In this document: piece by piece, positions 26,649-35,776 of the stretch | Layout of the letters: each line of letters opens with the position of its first letter | Position numbering within the stretch: the stretch's first letter is position 1 | NCBI GenBank assembly: GCA_965204765.1 | Contig: CBDBFG010000004.1 | Span: 1 to 64,000 of the forward strand | DNA length: 64,000 nt | From: CBDBFG01 sp965204765 | Lineage (GTDB): Bacteria; Pseudomonadota; Alphaproteobacteria; Caedimonadales; UBA9215 | Reading direction: 5' to 3' | The notes under the pieces: model-generated | The model's database searches: none | What the model was told of the DNA's origin: nothing | Seen by the model: only the letters and a program-made list of their open reading frames with translations | Program-made: the position numbers and the translations under genes

Positions 26649-28463
26649 CTATTCCACAGTTACTGATTTTGCTAAGTTTCTTGGCTGATCTACATCACAC
26701 CCTTTGATTACGGCCATATAATAAGCCAATAATTGTACAGGTATGGTGTAGACAAAAGGAGCGGTCAGCTTTGAAGTACTAGGCAACATTACCCTAGCGC
26801 TAGCACCATCATATTTGCTATGTCCCTTCTGATCTGAAAGTAAAATAATCTGACCATCTCGTGCCGATGCTTCTTGTATATTAGAGATAGTTTTATCAAA
26901 CAATTCATCAGAAGGAGCTAAGGCAACTATTGGCATTTTATCATCAACAAGAGCGATAGGACCATGTTTCATTTCTCCTGACGCATAACCTTCTGAATGT
27001 ATATAAGAAATTTCTTTGATTTTAAGAGCGCCTTCCAGAGCGATCGGGTATGTCACCCCTCTGCCTATGTATAGCATGCTACGAGCATTAATAAATTTAT
27101 TTGCAACTGCACAACATTCCATATTTTGATTTAAACATTCTTTTATCAATTTGGGCAATTCTTGTAACTGCTGCAAATAAACCGCAAGTTTTTCTTGCGT
27201 TATTTTTCCCCTCTTATAACCAAAATATAGCGCCAAAACCGCCAAGACAGATAACTGAGTCAAAAATGCCTTTGTCGACGCGACTCCTATTTCTGGCCCC
27301 GCATAGGTCATCAATGTACTACCAACCTCTCGTGCTATCGAGCTATCAGGCACATTCACTATTCCGATACTATCTTGTTTGTGTTTGTTAACATACTGTA
27401 ATGCAGCCATTGTATCTGCTGTCTCACCGGACTGTGAAATAAAGATTGCACACCCATTATCAAGCATAGGAGGTTTACGGTATCTAAATTCCGATGCAAT
27501 ATCAACCTCAACAGAAATACCAGCTATTTGCTCGAACCAATATTTTGCAACACACCCAGCATAATATGATGTACCACAAGCAACGATATTTATTTTGCTG
27601 GATTTTACAACGTCAAAATTTAGACCATCAATTAAGAGATCTTTACCTTTAACATAATTACTTAAGGTATTAGCAACTACTTCTGGCTGCTCATAAATTT
27701 CCTTCAACATAAAATGGTCGTAACTATCCTTTGAGATATTAGTAAACAGCTTATGACATTTCTGAAAACGCCTTTCTACTAAAACATTTTTACTATCATA
27801 TACCGAAATCCCTGTTCTACTAAGCGACACAACATCACCGTCTTCCAAATATGCTAAATCATCAACAAAATCTGACAATGCAATAGCATCCGAGCCCAAA
27901 AAAAGCTCCTGCTTATTTTTCCCAATTACCAAAGGGCTGCCTTTTCTTACAGCATATAAACAATCTTCATTACCATGAAAAATTATACCAAGAGCATATG
28001 AACCTTCTAGTTTAGGTAATGATTGATTAATCGCCTTTAGATAGTCTCCTGTTTTATTAAAAAAATGTGTTATCAGCAAAGAAATAACTTCGGAATCTGT
28101 TTCAGTGGAACAACTAATACCTTGTTTGGCTAAATATTCTCGCAGCTCCTTGTAATTTTCAATAATGCCGTTATGTACTATCGCGACAGTATCAGTAGAG
28201 TGGGGATGTGCATTTTTAGCGTTAGGTCGACCGTGGGTTGCCCATCTAGTATGCGCAATACCTACATTACCACTAATGTTCGACTTATCAAGGACGACTT
28301 CAAGATCTTTAATTTTCCCTACAGTTTTGCAAACCTTTACAACACCATCTGTAATGGTAGCAACTCCTGAAGAATCATAACCTCTATATTCTAGTCGTTT
28401 TAAACCACTGACTAGCCTATCCGTAACATCAGAAACTCCTAATATTCCGATTATACCACACAT
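26649..28463 (-). CDS. glmS: Glutamine--fructose-6-phosphate aminotransferase (isomerising)
   Basis: GlmS makes glucosamine-6-phosphate, the entry step to UDP-GlcNAc for peptidoglycan and lipid A. The 604-residue protein begins MCGIIGILG, exposing the catalytic Cys after Met removal. It has the glutaminase segments KRLEYRGYDSSGVA, AHTRWATHG and HNGIIENY, then two SIS domains (ACGTSYYAG, FISQSGETADT, YIGRG, GEMKHGPIALV) and ends AKSVTVE. It follows glmU by 14 bases in the same direction. I saw no glmS ribozyme signature upstream, as expected for this group. Confidence 0.98.
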   Translation of the reverse strand: MCGIIGILGVSDVTDRLVSGLKRLEYRGYDSSGVATITDGVVKVCKTVGKIKDLEVVLDKSNISGNVGIAHTRWATHGRPNAKNAHPHSTDTVAIVHNGIIENYKELREYLAKQGISCSTETDSEVISLLITHFFNKTGDYLKAINQSLPKLEGSYALGIIFHGNEDCLYAVRKGSPLVIGKNKQELFLGSDAIALSDFVDDLAYLEDGDVVSLSRTGISVYDSKNVLVERRFQKCHKLFTNISKDSYDHFMLKEIYEQPEVVANTLSNYVKGKDLLIDGLNFDVVKSSKINIVACGTSYYAGCVAKYWFEQIAGISVEVDIASEFRYRKPPMLDNGCAIFISQSGETADTMAALQYVNKHKQDSIGIVNVPDSSIAREVGSTLMTYAGPEIGVASTKAFLTQLSVLAVLALYFGYKRGKITQEKLAVYLQQLQELPKLIKECLNQNMECCAVANKFINARSMLYIGRGVTYPIALEGALKIKEISYIHSEGYASGEMKHGPIALVDDKMPIVALAPSDELFDKTISNIQEASARDGQIILLSDQKGHSKYDGASARVMLPSTSKLTAPFVYTIPVQLLAYYMAVIKGCDVDQPRNLAKSVTVE

Positions 28464-28477
28464 ATTTACTTCTCTTA

Positions 28478-29824
28478 TTATTTTAATTTATTCTTTGTAT
28501 TTCTAATTTTTTTGGCACCGTTGTCAATGTTTTTTTGTGATACACGAGCAATTGCTAAACTGTGATCCGCAACATCTTTGGTAATCACGCTTCCTGCACC
28601 TACAATTACCTCTTTTTTCAATTCAACCGGTGCAATCAAACAACTATTGGACCCTATAAAACTACCCTCTCCTACAACAGTTTTATGTTTTGCAAAACCA
28701 TCATAATTACAAGTAATTGTACCAGCACCTATATTGACTTTATTACCTAAATAAGAATCGCCTATATAGCTTAGGTGATTTACCTTAGTACCTTCACCTA
28801 TACAAGAGTTCTTTATCTCTACAAAATTTCCAACTTTTGCTTTGTTTTGTATCGTTGTATCTCCCCTTAGCCTAGCAAATGGCCCTACAACCACATTGTC
28901 ATTTATTTTGGTACCTTCTATATAGGAAAAGGCACGGATATGAACATTACCCCCTAAACTAACACCCTTACCAAACCATACATTGGGCTCTATTACGCAC
29001 CCACTACCAACCGTGGTATCATAAGAAAAAAATACTGACGCAGGATCTGGTAACCTACAACCATGTTCCATCATTTCCTGACGCTTCATGTCTTGATAAT
29101 ATGATGTTGCTCTGGACAGATCCAATTGCGTATTTACCCCTTCAACTTCCTTAGCACACCCTTGCACAACACCTATGGGCATTTGTTCACTATACGCTAT
29201 TTCTACAGTATCGGTAAGATAATACTCTCCATTCAGCTCATTGGCACGAACAGAACCTATGAGCTTTTGTAAACAATCATACTTAAAGCCCATAATACCA
29301 GAGTTACATAGATTAATATCCCGCTCAGCATCAGTAGCATGTTTAAATTCTACTATTCTGCGTAACTGACCCGATTCATCACATATTAATCTACCATATT
29401 CCTTTGGATCATCAGGAATCATTCCCACAATGCTTAAAGCGTTTTTATCTAAAGACGATGATACCTCGTCAATCAATCTTTTTGTCACTAATGGAGTATC
29501 TCCAAAAAGAACTATGACTTTATCGTTGATAGTAAAATTAATTTTACTATTCAATACACTTTTTAGAGCGTCAGCCGTACCCAGCTGCTTGTCCTGTACA
29601 ATCATCTGTACATCAAAACCGATAGAAGAAATAAAGTCCTGGGTAATATTACTATCTTTAGAGATAACGGTACATATAGCGACATCATTACATCGATTAG
29701 CTGTATGTAAAATATGTCCAATCATGGGCATACCAGCGATATCATGCATAACTTTTGGTAGCCCTGACTTCATTCTGGTGCCTTGCCCAGCTGCTAATAT
29801 AACAATATGTGTATTACATTCCAT
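28478..29824 (-). CDS. glmU: Bifunctional UDP-GlcNAc pyrophosphorylase / glucosamine-1-phosphate N-acetyltransferase
   Basis: GlmU acetylates GlcN-1-P and couples it to UTP to give UDP-GlcNAc. The 448-residue protein has the uridylyltransferase signature ILAAGQGTRMKSGLPKVMH, QLGTADAL and VLFGDTPLV, and a C-terminal left-handed beta helix from about residue 250. The acetyltransferase part includes FARLRGDT, VGNFVEIKN, HLSYIGDSYLG and GAGTITCNYDG. With glmS directly downstream, the two cover most of UDP-GlcNAc synthesis; GlmM is not in the window. Confidence 0.97.
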   Translation of the reverse strand: MECNTHIVILAAGQGTRMKSGLPKVMHDIAGMPMIGHILHTANRCNDVAICTVISKDSNITQDFISSIGFDVQMIVQDKQLGTADALKSVLNSKINFTINDKVIVLFGDTPLVTKRLIDEVSSSLDKNALSIVGMIPDDPKEYGRLICDESGQLRRIVEFKHATDAERDINLCNSGIMGFKYDCLQKLIGSVRANELNGEYYLTDTVEIAYSEQMPIGVVQGCAKEVEGVNTQLDLSRATSYYQDMKRQEMMEHGCRLPDPASVFFSYDTTVGSGCVIEPNVWFGKGVSLGGNVHIRAFSYIEGTKINDNVVVGPFARLRGDTTIQNKAKVGNFVEIKNSCIGEGTKVNHLSYIGDSYLGNKVNIGAGTITCNYDGFAKHKTVVGEGSFIGSNSCLIAPVELKKEVIVGAGSVITKDVADHSLAIARVSQKNIDNGAKKIRNTKNKLK

Positions 29825-29919
29825 ATTTAACCATTAGTAATAGAACACCTTACTATACAACAACAAAGGTAAAAACTATATACCTGTTACAAAATATTAC
29901 AAATATAAAGACAACCGCA

Positions 29920-30864
29920 TCACTGCTTCGGAACCGCAGTCTTATGCAACATAATGCTAATCCTACGATTTATATCAGCACTTGTGTTATGTTTTAGTAT
30001 GGGTTCTCTATCAGCTTTACCAGTCACATATATAACACGATCAAATGCAAGACCAAACTTCACTAGATATCTTCTAGCAGAGTTGGCTCTATCAGTAGAT
30101 AATTCCCAATTACTATAATTTTCCCTTTTCCTAAATAGCTTAGAATCCGTATGACCAGTGATAGAAATTTTATTGGGCATTTTCTTGATTATATTGGTAA
30201 TAGATCGAAATAATTTTATCGCCGATTCATTAGGCTGCACATCCCCTACAGCAAACATTGGTTTTTTATGCTGATCAACTATTTGAATTCTAAGACCATT
30301 TTCTGTTTTATCAATAATTAAATTCTTGCTTAAAGACTTTAATTCTTCGTTTTCATGAATCGCCTTATGCAACTCTTCCTCTGCAGATTTGAAATTATCT
30401 TCATCTAATAGTTCAATAGATTTTTCAGCATCTCTTAGAATATCATCATCATTATATATAGATTCTTCAGAATCTATAGAATCAGATAGTACACCAGGCT
30501 CTTTTTCTTCTAATGCATCAGCTTTTTCTATATTATTAACTGTCTTTTTGCCATAGTATTTACCATCCGACTCACCTGCACCAGAAGTTGCATTATCATC
30601 TAACAATCCTTCAGATTTTAACGTTAGTCCGGCCAACACTCCACCACTACCACCCATACCAGTCAAATTACCCGACGGACCAAAATAATTAGACAAACCT
30701 CTTCTTTGCTCCTCAGAAGTAGCATTTAACAGCCACATCAACAAAAAAAATGCCATCATCGCAGTAACAAAATCAGCATAAGCCACCTTCCATGCGCCAC
30801 CATGATGACTATCATGACTTTTTGCCTTCTTTTTTTTGACTATTATTTTAGTTTTATCGCTCAA
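29920..30864 (-). CDS. motB: Flagellar motor stator protein MotB
   Basis: MotB anchors the stator to peptidoglycan and carries the proton-binding aspartate. The 314-residue protein has a basic N-terminus, then GAWKVAYADFVTAMMAFFLL, where Asp is the proton carrier. A variable acidic linker (about residues 100-185) follows, then an OmpA-like peptidoglycan-binding domain with ISITGHTDS and LSTDRANSARRYLV. It lies 20 bases after motA, the normal order. Confidence 0.95.
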   Translation of the reverse strand: MSDKTKIIVKKKKAKSHDSHHGGAWKVAYADFVTAMMAFFLLMWLLNATSEEQRRGLSNYFGPSGNLTGMGGSGGVLAGLTLKSEGLLDDNATSGAGESDGKYYGKKTVNNIEKADALEEKEPGVLSDSIDSEESIYNDDDILRDAEKSIELLDEDNFKSAEEELHKAIHENEELKSLSKNLIIDKTENGLRIQIVDQHKKPMFAVGDVQPNESAIKLFRSITNIIKKMPNKISITGHTDSKLFRKRENYSNWELSTDRANSARRYLVKFGLAFDRVIYVTGKADREPILKHNTSADINRRISIMLHKTAVPKQ

Positions 30865-30884
30865 AAATGCTACCTTTGCCTAAA

Positions 30885-31739
30885 TTATAAATCTTGAATA
30901 ATCTCTTCTACAGCATAAAAATCAGGACGCTGATGAGACATTAGTGTCTTTCTTGCAAATTCCACTGCTACAGCAGGGGCAAACCCATTCATATACGCTA
31001 TTAGACCTGTCTTGATACACTGGAACATCTTGGTATCTTGTTCTTGTACAGAGGCTAAATTACTAGCTAAGGGTCCTACTATACCGTAGGAGATAAACAC
31101 CCCTAAGAATGTACCAACCAGAGCAGCACCTATCATCTTACCTAATATTTCTGCTGGCTGATCAATTGCAGCCATGGTTTTAATTATTCCTAATACGGCC
31201 GCCACTATTCCCAATGCTGGCAGCGCATCAGCTAAATTTCTAAAAGCACCTGATACTTGATTATCTTCTAAATGATGAGTTTCAATTTCCGCCTCAATTA
31301 TATCTTCCATTTGGTACGAGTTATCTGATCCCATAACCATCATACGCAAATAATCACATAAGAATTCCACTATTTTTTTATCGTTATGTATCTTTGGAAA
31401 TTGTGTTAGTAATTCGCTTTCTTCCGGTTTTTCTACATGCGATTCGATCGCTACCATACCTTTAGATTTTGCCAACTTAAAAATCATATACATTAGGCCC
31501 AATATCTCAAGGTAATCTTCCTTATTATATCGTGGTCCAGACAAAACTCTCTTCACACCTCTATTTGTTGAACCCAAAACAAATTTAGTGTTCCCTATTA
31601 TAAATGCTCCGATACCTGTCCCTAAAATAATCATTATTTCCATTGGCAAGGCTTTTAAGATTATGGCTAAATTACCACCCATCATAATATAACCGCCAAA
31701 CACACAAATAAAGACTACTAACAATCCAGGAAAAAACAA
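30885..31739 (-). CDS. motA: Flagellar motor stator protein MotA
   Basis: MotA forms the proton channel with MotB and pushes on the rotor. The 284-residue protein has the four-helix layout: FPGLLVVFICVFGGYIMMGG at the start, a cytoplasmic region with EIETHHLEDNQVSGAFRNLA, and ADALPALGIVAAVLGIIKTM with IGAALVGTFLGVFISYGIVG as the last two segments. Translation starts at TTG (31739), eight bases after AGAGG. A rotor partner such as FliG is not in the window. Confidence 0.95.
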   Translation of the reverse strand: MFFPGLLVVFICVFGGYIMMGGNLAIILKALPMEIMIILGTGIGAFIIGNTKFVLGSTNRGVKRVLSGPRYNKEDYLEILGLMYMIFKLAKSKGMVAIESHVEKPEESELLTQFPKIHNDKKIVEFLCDYLRMMVMGSDNSYQMEDIIEAEIETHHLEDNQVSGAFRNLADALPALGIVAAVLGIIKTMAAIDQPAEILGKMIGAALVGTFLGVFISYGIVGPLASNLASVQEQDTKMFQCIKTGLIAYMNGFAPAVAVEFARKTLMSHQRPDFYAVEEIIQDL

Positions 31740-32222
31740 ATAGAACCTCTTTGTTATTATCGTTTACTAAGATTATAATTGAGAAAAGGTTAATTTTTTA
31801 TTGATACGACGACTGAAGTTTAAAGTAGAGTTACCACACATATAAAAATAATGCTGAAATATGATGATCGGTGAATCTTTTCATACGTATAAGTTTCAAC
31901 TATCAAATTAAGTAAAACTGTTATAACAGTTGCACGCAATATAATCAAAACCACTGTCACTGCCCAATAACAACACACTCCACGAACCCTAAACTAGGGA
32001 TTATGGCGAGATGGACAACAATCAGACAAAACGTGCAATAACCCAAGAATACAACTTATGACTACACCAAAAATGCAACAGAATAATATATAATAGACCT
32101 AAGAACATATTGCTACAAAAATAGCAACGTACTTTACCACTGCGAAAGACAGGTTAGACTAGATTGCACACTGCGTTCTTATATTCTTTTACAACCCCAT
32201 CTGCAAAAAACTACATTCATAT
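31740..32222. other. Intergenic stretch without a visible gene
   Basis: No convincing coding frame or tRNA. It contains a perfect 16-base palindrome at 31916-31931 (AACTGTTATAACAGTT) and a small inverted repeat near 31986-31999 (CCCTA...TAGGG). It lies upstream of motA and downstream of the AtoE-type gene, so promoter and terminator signals for these are expected here, but none is clear. Confidence 0.45.
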
Positions 32223-33545
32223 TTAGGCAATAAGAAATATAGCAGATAATACAATACCAGTAGTGATTAATATAACTAAACAATAGCCCATAATATCTCT
32301 AATATGAAGATTGGCTATAGCCAACATAGGCAATGCCCAAAACGGTTGCAATAAATTAGTCCATGCATCACCCCATGCCACAGCTAATGCAGCACCAGTA
32401 AGATCAACCCCCATATTTTTTGCTGATTCAATAATCACAGGTCCCTGAACAGCCCATTGTCCACCACCAGATGGAACAAATAAATTTACAATCCCAGCAC
32501 TTAAGAAAGTGAAGAAATAGAAAGTCTCAGGAGTAGCAATCTTTACCAATAAATTAGACAATTTACCTATTAACTGCGAAGAGGTTAACATGCCCATAAT
32601 ACCTGCATAGAATGGAAACTGTAATAGTATAGGACCCACCTTGTTAGCACCATCAACAAATGCATTAATAAAAGATCTTATGTTATCGTGCGCCAATATA
32701 GCAACGAATAAAAACACAAAATTAATATCATTTATATTTACGCTACCTGATGACTGTTTATAAAATTTCATTACTATGTAAGATAAGCCCATAAAAGCAA
32801 CACATAGAGAGACCACCCTGCTATGCTCTATTCTTTCTGCTGGAGTAAAAACCTTATCATGCTTTTTAATTTTATCATCATCTTGGATAATAACTTCACG
32901 TGAATTATCCACATTACTTTTTTTATTCAACCACCAATTTGTTACGGGCAAAACGATAATGATGCTTAGAATCGCAAACAAATTCATAGAAGAAAATAAA
33001 GTTTCGGCAACCGGAATCACCCTACCTAACAATCCTTCCGTAAAATTACCAGGAGTCGCAATTACCAATGGAATCGAGGCAGATAACCCACCATGCCATA
33101 CAATGAAACCACTATAAGCACTGGCTACCAATAATCTGTAGTTAACACTAGGTAAGACTTTAACAATTTCTCGACATAATATGGCCCCTACTACCAAACC
33201 TAAACCCCAATTAATCAAAGAAGCAATTAATGACACAATCGTCACTATAATCACAGCTTGACTAGAAGTGTTAATCTTACTAGCTATCAGGTGCAACCCC
33301 TTTTTTACAGGAGCAGCCACAGCCAGGACATAACCACCGACTAGGATCATAGCCATCTGCATTGTGAACTGTATTAAATTCCAAAAATTAGTTCCCCAGC
33401 TCATGATCATATCTTGCGGAGTATCAGGAGTAAACAGAAACCCAGATACAAATACTATGGCAGTCAGAAATAATGCCAACAGGAATGGATCAGGAGTGTA
33501 TTCACGGAGCAGTTTATCAAAAAAATTCACACAACAACGAAACAT
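32223..33545 (-). CDS. Short-chain fatty acid transporter, AtoE family
   Basis: This 440-residue membrane protein with about ten to twelve hydrophobic segments matches the AtoE/TIGR00366 family: LREYTPDPFLLALFLTAIVF at the start, SLINWGLGLVVGAILCREI, IVWHGGLSASIPLVIATPGN, FVPSGGGQWAVQGPVIIESA and WGDAWTNLLQPFWALPMLAI. Members carry short-chain fatty acids such as acetoacetate or butyrate. No acetoacetate or butyrate catabolic gene is beside it, so the substrate is open. It is 15 bases downstream of ppa in the same direction. Confidence 0.87.
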   Translation of the reverse strand: MFRCCVNFFDKLLREYTPDPFLLALFLTAIVFVSGFLFTPDTPQDMIMSWGTNFWNLIQFTMQMAMILVGGYVLAVAAPVKKGLHLIASKINTSSQAVIIVTIVSLIASLINWGLGLVVGAILCREIVKVLPSVNYRLLVASAYSGFIVWHGGLSASIPLVIATPGNFTEGLLGRVIPVAETLFSSMNLFAILSIIIVLPVTNWWLNKKSNVDNSREVIIQDDDKIKKHDKVFTPAERIEHSRVVSLCVAFMGLSYIVMKFYKQSSGSVNINDINFVFLFVAILAHDNIRSFINAFVDGANKVGPILLQFPFYAGIMGMLTSSQLIGKLSNLLVKIATPETFYFFTFLSAGIVNLFVPSGGGQWAVQGPVIIESAKNMGVDLTGAALAVAWGDAWTNLLQPFWALPMLAIANLHIRDIMGYCLVILITTGIVLSAIFLIA

Positions 33546-33560
33546 AATGTATATACCATT

Positions 33561-34103
33561 CTAAATATTACACATTTCAGAAGATACTGAATCGACACCA
33601 GATTGAATTAATTGCGCCGCTTCTTCAGCATTACCCCAACGTATTACTTTAACCCATTTATTATTTTCCAAATCTTTATACCTTTCAAAGAAATGTGATA
33701 TTTGATCTAAAAATACTTTAGGTAAATCGTCATAATTTTTTACATCAGAATAATACGGATTTAGCTTATCAACCGGAACCATAAGAATCTTTTCATCTTG
33801 TCCAGCCTCATCTTCCATCATTAGAACACCTATAGGTCTTGCACGAATTACCGCGCCATGAACAACAGGGATATTCGTAACAACCAAAGCATCCACGGGA
33901 TCACCATCATCAGACATAGTATGCGGTATAAATCCATAATTAGCAGGATAATACATAGCTGTATGCAAAAAACGATCTACACACATTGCACCAGAATCCT
34001 TATCAATCTCGTACTTAATGGGAGAACCTCCACTAGGAATCTCTATTACGACATTAACATCCCAAGGTGCATTAGCACCTATTGACAATTTACTTAAATC
34101 CAC
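33561..34103 (-). CDS. ppa: Inorganic pyrophosphatase
   Basis: This enzyme hydrolyses pyrophosphate to drive biosynthetic reactions. I chose the GTG at 34103 because AAAGG lies eight bases upstream and the product then starts like alphaproteobacterial enzymes, with Asp-Leu-Ser-Lys after the start; the frame is open six codons further. The 180-residue protein has VVIEIPSGGSPIKYE, DRFLHTAMYYPANYGFIPHT and the metal-binding DGDPVDALV, with the final VKVIRW segment of the family. Confidence 0.96.
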   Translation of the reverse strand: MDLSKLSIGANAPWDVNVVIEIPSGGSPIKYEIDKDSGAMCVDRFLHTAMYYPANYGFIPHTMSDDGDPVDALVVTNIPVVHGAVIRARPIGVLMMEDEAGQDEKILMVPVDKLNPYYSDVKNYDDLPKVFLDQISHFFERYKDLENNKWVKVIRWGNAEEAAQLIQSGVDSVSSEMCNI

Positions 34104-34270
34104 GGAAAAAACCTTTAACACTTATGCGGGAATTTTATACGATTTAACAGAAATCGCAAGCAATATAGTATTGGGTAAAATAAATTTAGCCCCCATCGTT
34201 AATTAATCGACATTTTTGTCCATACATACTCAATAATAGCATGAAAGATTCAATTTTAATTTATGTATGG

Positions 34271-35008
34271 CTAATGTGCAGGGTTTAATACTCTGTAACC
34301 CCAGTTAGATTTTGTTTCAAATGTAGCAGACAATACCTGCTTGCGAGCAAGCATGTACAAAACACCTCCAAATTTTGCAGAAACAAATTTAGTGCAAAAT
34401 TCCATAGCTTTATCTAAACCGTATCTAAATAACATTTCATTCGGCAAAGTAAATAAACCATATTGGACAGATATTGGATTAAACATATGATTAGTCAATA
34501 TTTCCGATAATTGCGCACCTGTGTATGGCATACCATAACCAAGAGGAGTATTAGCATTATGAGCCCATAATCCCCTTCTATTGGGCACAACCATCAAAAT
34601 CTCACCATCGTCCGCTAGAACTCGGTAACATTCTTTTAGAAACTCTGGTATGTTGTTCACAAACTCGAAACTATGACAAATAAATAATTTATCAACAGAT
34701 CTATCCAGCAGAGGCATTAGTAATTCTTCAGATACACACGATATATTTTGATCTTTTAAGAGACAACCCCTACCCCCCTGCGCCATAGGAGCGAGTGTTA
34801 CAACGCTATTGGTGGCATTACCAAATAAATCCATATAAGGATAGGTATAACCATAACCAACAACTGTATTATTTTTCGCTACGTTCAGTAGTTGATTCAC
34901 ATTCTGACCTACATCGAACTGTACCAAGCCACCCAACTTAGTTTGATAAAAAGCATCTAATCTATCAACATCCACCCACATAACAGATATATAATCAGTA
35001 TCAATCAA
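34271..35008 (-). CDS. Class I SAM-dependent methyltransferase
   Basis: This 245-residue protein contains a Methyltransf_11-like core: DRSVDKLFICHSFEFVNNIP, then LKECYRVLADDGEILMVVP, the usual last part of a Rossmann methyltransferase. The N-terminal motif I is unusual (VVGYGYTYPYMDLF in place of the standard E-x-G-x-G-x-G). Related alphaproteobacterial proteins share the following RGLWA and TPLGYGMPYT stretch. The substrate is unknown. It starts five bases after birA and may be co-transcribed with the nuo genes. Confidence 0.78.
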   Translation of the reverse strand: MIDTDYISVMWVDVDRLDAFYQTKLGGLVQFDVGQNVNQLLNVAKNNTVVGYGYTYPYMDLFGNATNSVVTLAPMAQGGRGCLLKDQNISCVSEELLMPLLDRSVDKLFICHSFEFVNNIPEFLKECYRVLADDGEILMVVPNRRGLWAHNANTPLGYGMPYTGAQLSEILTNHMFNPISVQYGLFTLPNEMLFRYGLDKAMEFCTKFVSAKFGGVLYMLARKQVLSATFETKSNWGYRVLNPAH

Positions 35009-35013
35009 CCAAG

Positions 35014-35775
35014 CTATTGTAACTTAAATACATTACCACTACAAAATAATTTTATTCTCTTGCTGGGATCCAAAAGAAGTTTGAGCTTACCATCACTATC
35101 TATACCTGCAAAATGTCCTTTATAAGTACAATGATCATTATCTATTTTGACTACAATATTATCGCGGTAATGAAGATCAACGTTCTGTAGCCATTTATTT
35201 TTTATAGGGTGAAACCCATCACGAATAAAAATGTCATGCCAATAGTCAAAATAATGCAAGACCCGCTCTAATAACTGCAATGGCATCAGATTAATATTTA
35301 GTAAATTAGCGACGTTCCCAGAATAACGCAATTCTTCCGCAGGATTATTTTTTAGATTGATGCCAATACCTATTAATAAATAACTGTCTTTAGATGAAGA
35401 AGATTCTAATAGTATTCCCGCTACCTTTTGTCCATTGACAAGTAAATCATTGGGCCACTTCAATGCAGCACTACCATGACAAGCAGAATTGTTTAACGCA
35501 TCTAAAACCGACAATGACGCTAAATAAGACAAGAAATGATACTTTGCTGGATCCTCACCACGTATTGCAATAGTAGCATAAAAATTACCCTGACAGGCAA
35601 TCCATTCACGACCATATTTTCCCCGACCATTATGTTGCTTATCGGCCAAAACCACAAATTTGTTAGAGTTATTACTATGGAAATGCCTTGCGGCAACATC
35701 CATAGTAGACGCAACAGAGCGATAATGAAATAATGGCCATGAACCCAATTTTTCAATACTTTTCACAATTGCCAT
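35014..35775 (-). CDS. birA: Biotin--[acetyl-CoA-carboxylase] ligase
   Basis: BirA attaches biotin to the carrier protein of acetyl-CoA carboxylase. The 254-residue protein has the catalytic core motifs GRGKYGREW, LKWPNDLLVNGQKVAGILLE and GIGINL, and lacks the N-terminal DNA-binding domain of E. coli BirA, so it is an enzyme only. The ATG at 35775 follows the nuoN stop by one base; a GTG at 35784 would add three residues. Its position after nuoN is common in alphaproteobacteria. Confidence 0.93.
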   Translation of the reverse strand: MAIVKSIEKLGSWPLFHYRSVASTMDVAARHFHSNNSNKFVVLADKQHNGRGKYGREWIACQGNFYATIAIRGEDPAKYHFLSYLASLSVLDALNNSACHGSAALKWPNDLLVNGQKVAGILLESSSSKDSYLLIGIGINLKNNPAEELRYSGNVANLLNINLMPLQLLERVLHYFDYWHDIFIRDGFHPIKNKWLQNVDLHYRDNIVVKIDNDHCTYKGHFAGIDSDGKLKLLLDPSKRIKLFCSGNVFKLQ

Positions 35776-35776
35776 A

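Noticed and set aside
31916..31931. 16-base perfect palindrome AACTGTTATAACAGTT
   Set aside because: Short and AT-rich, isolated, with no gene start at a suitable distance; could be an operator but there is no support.
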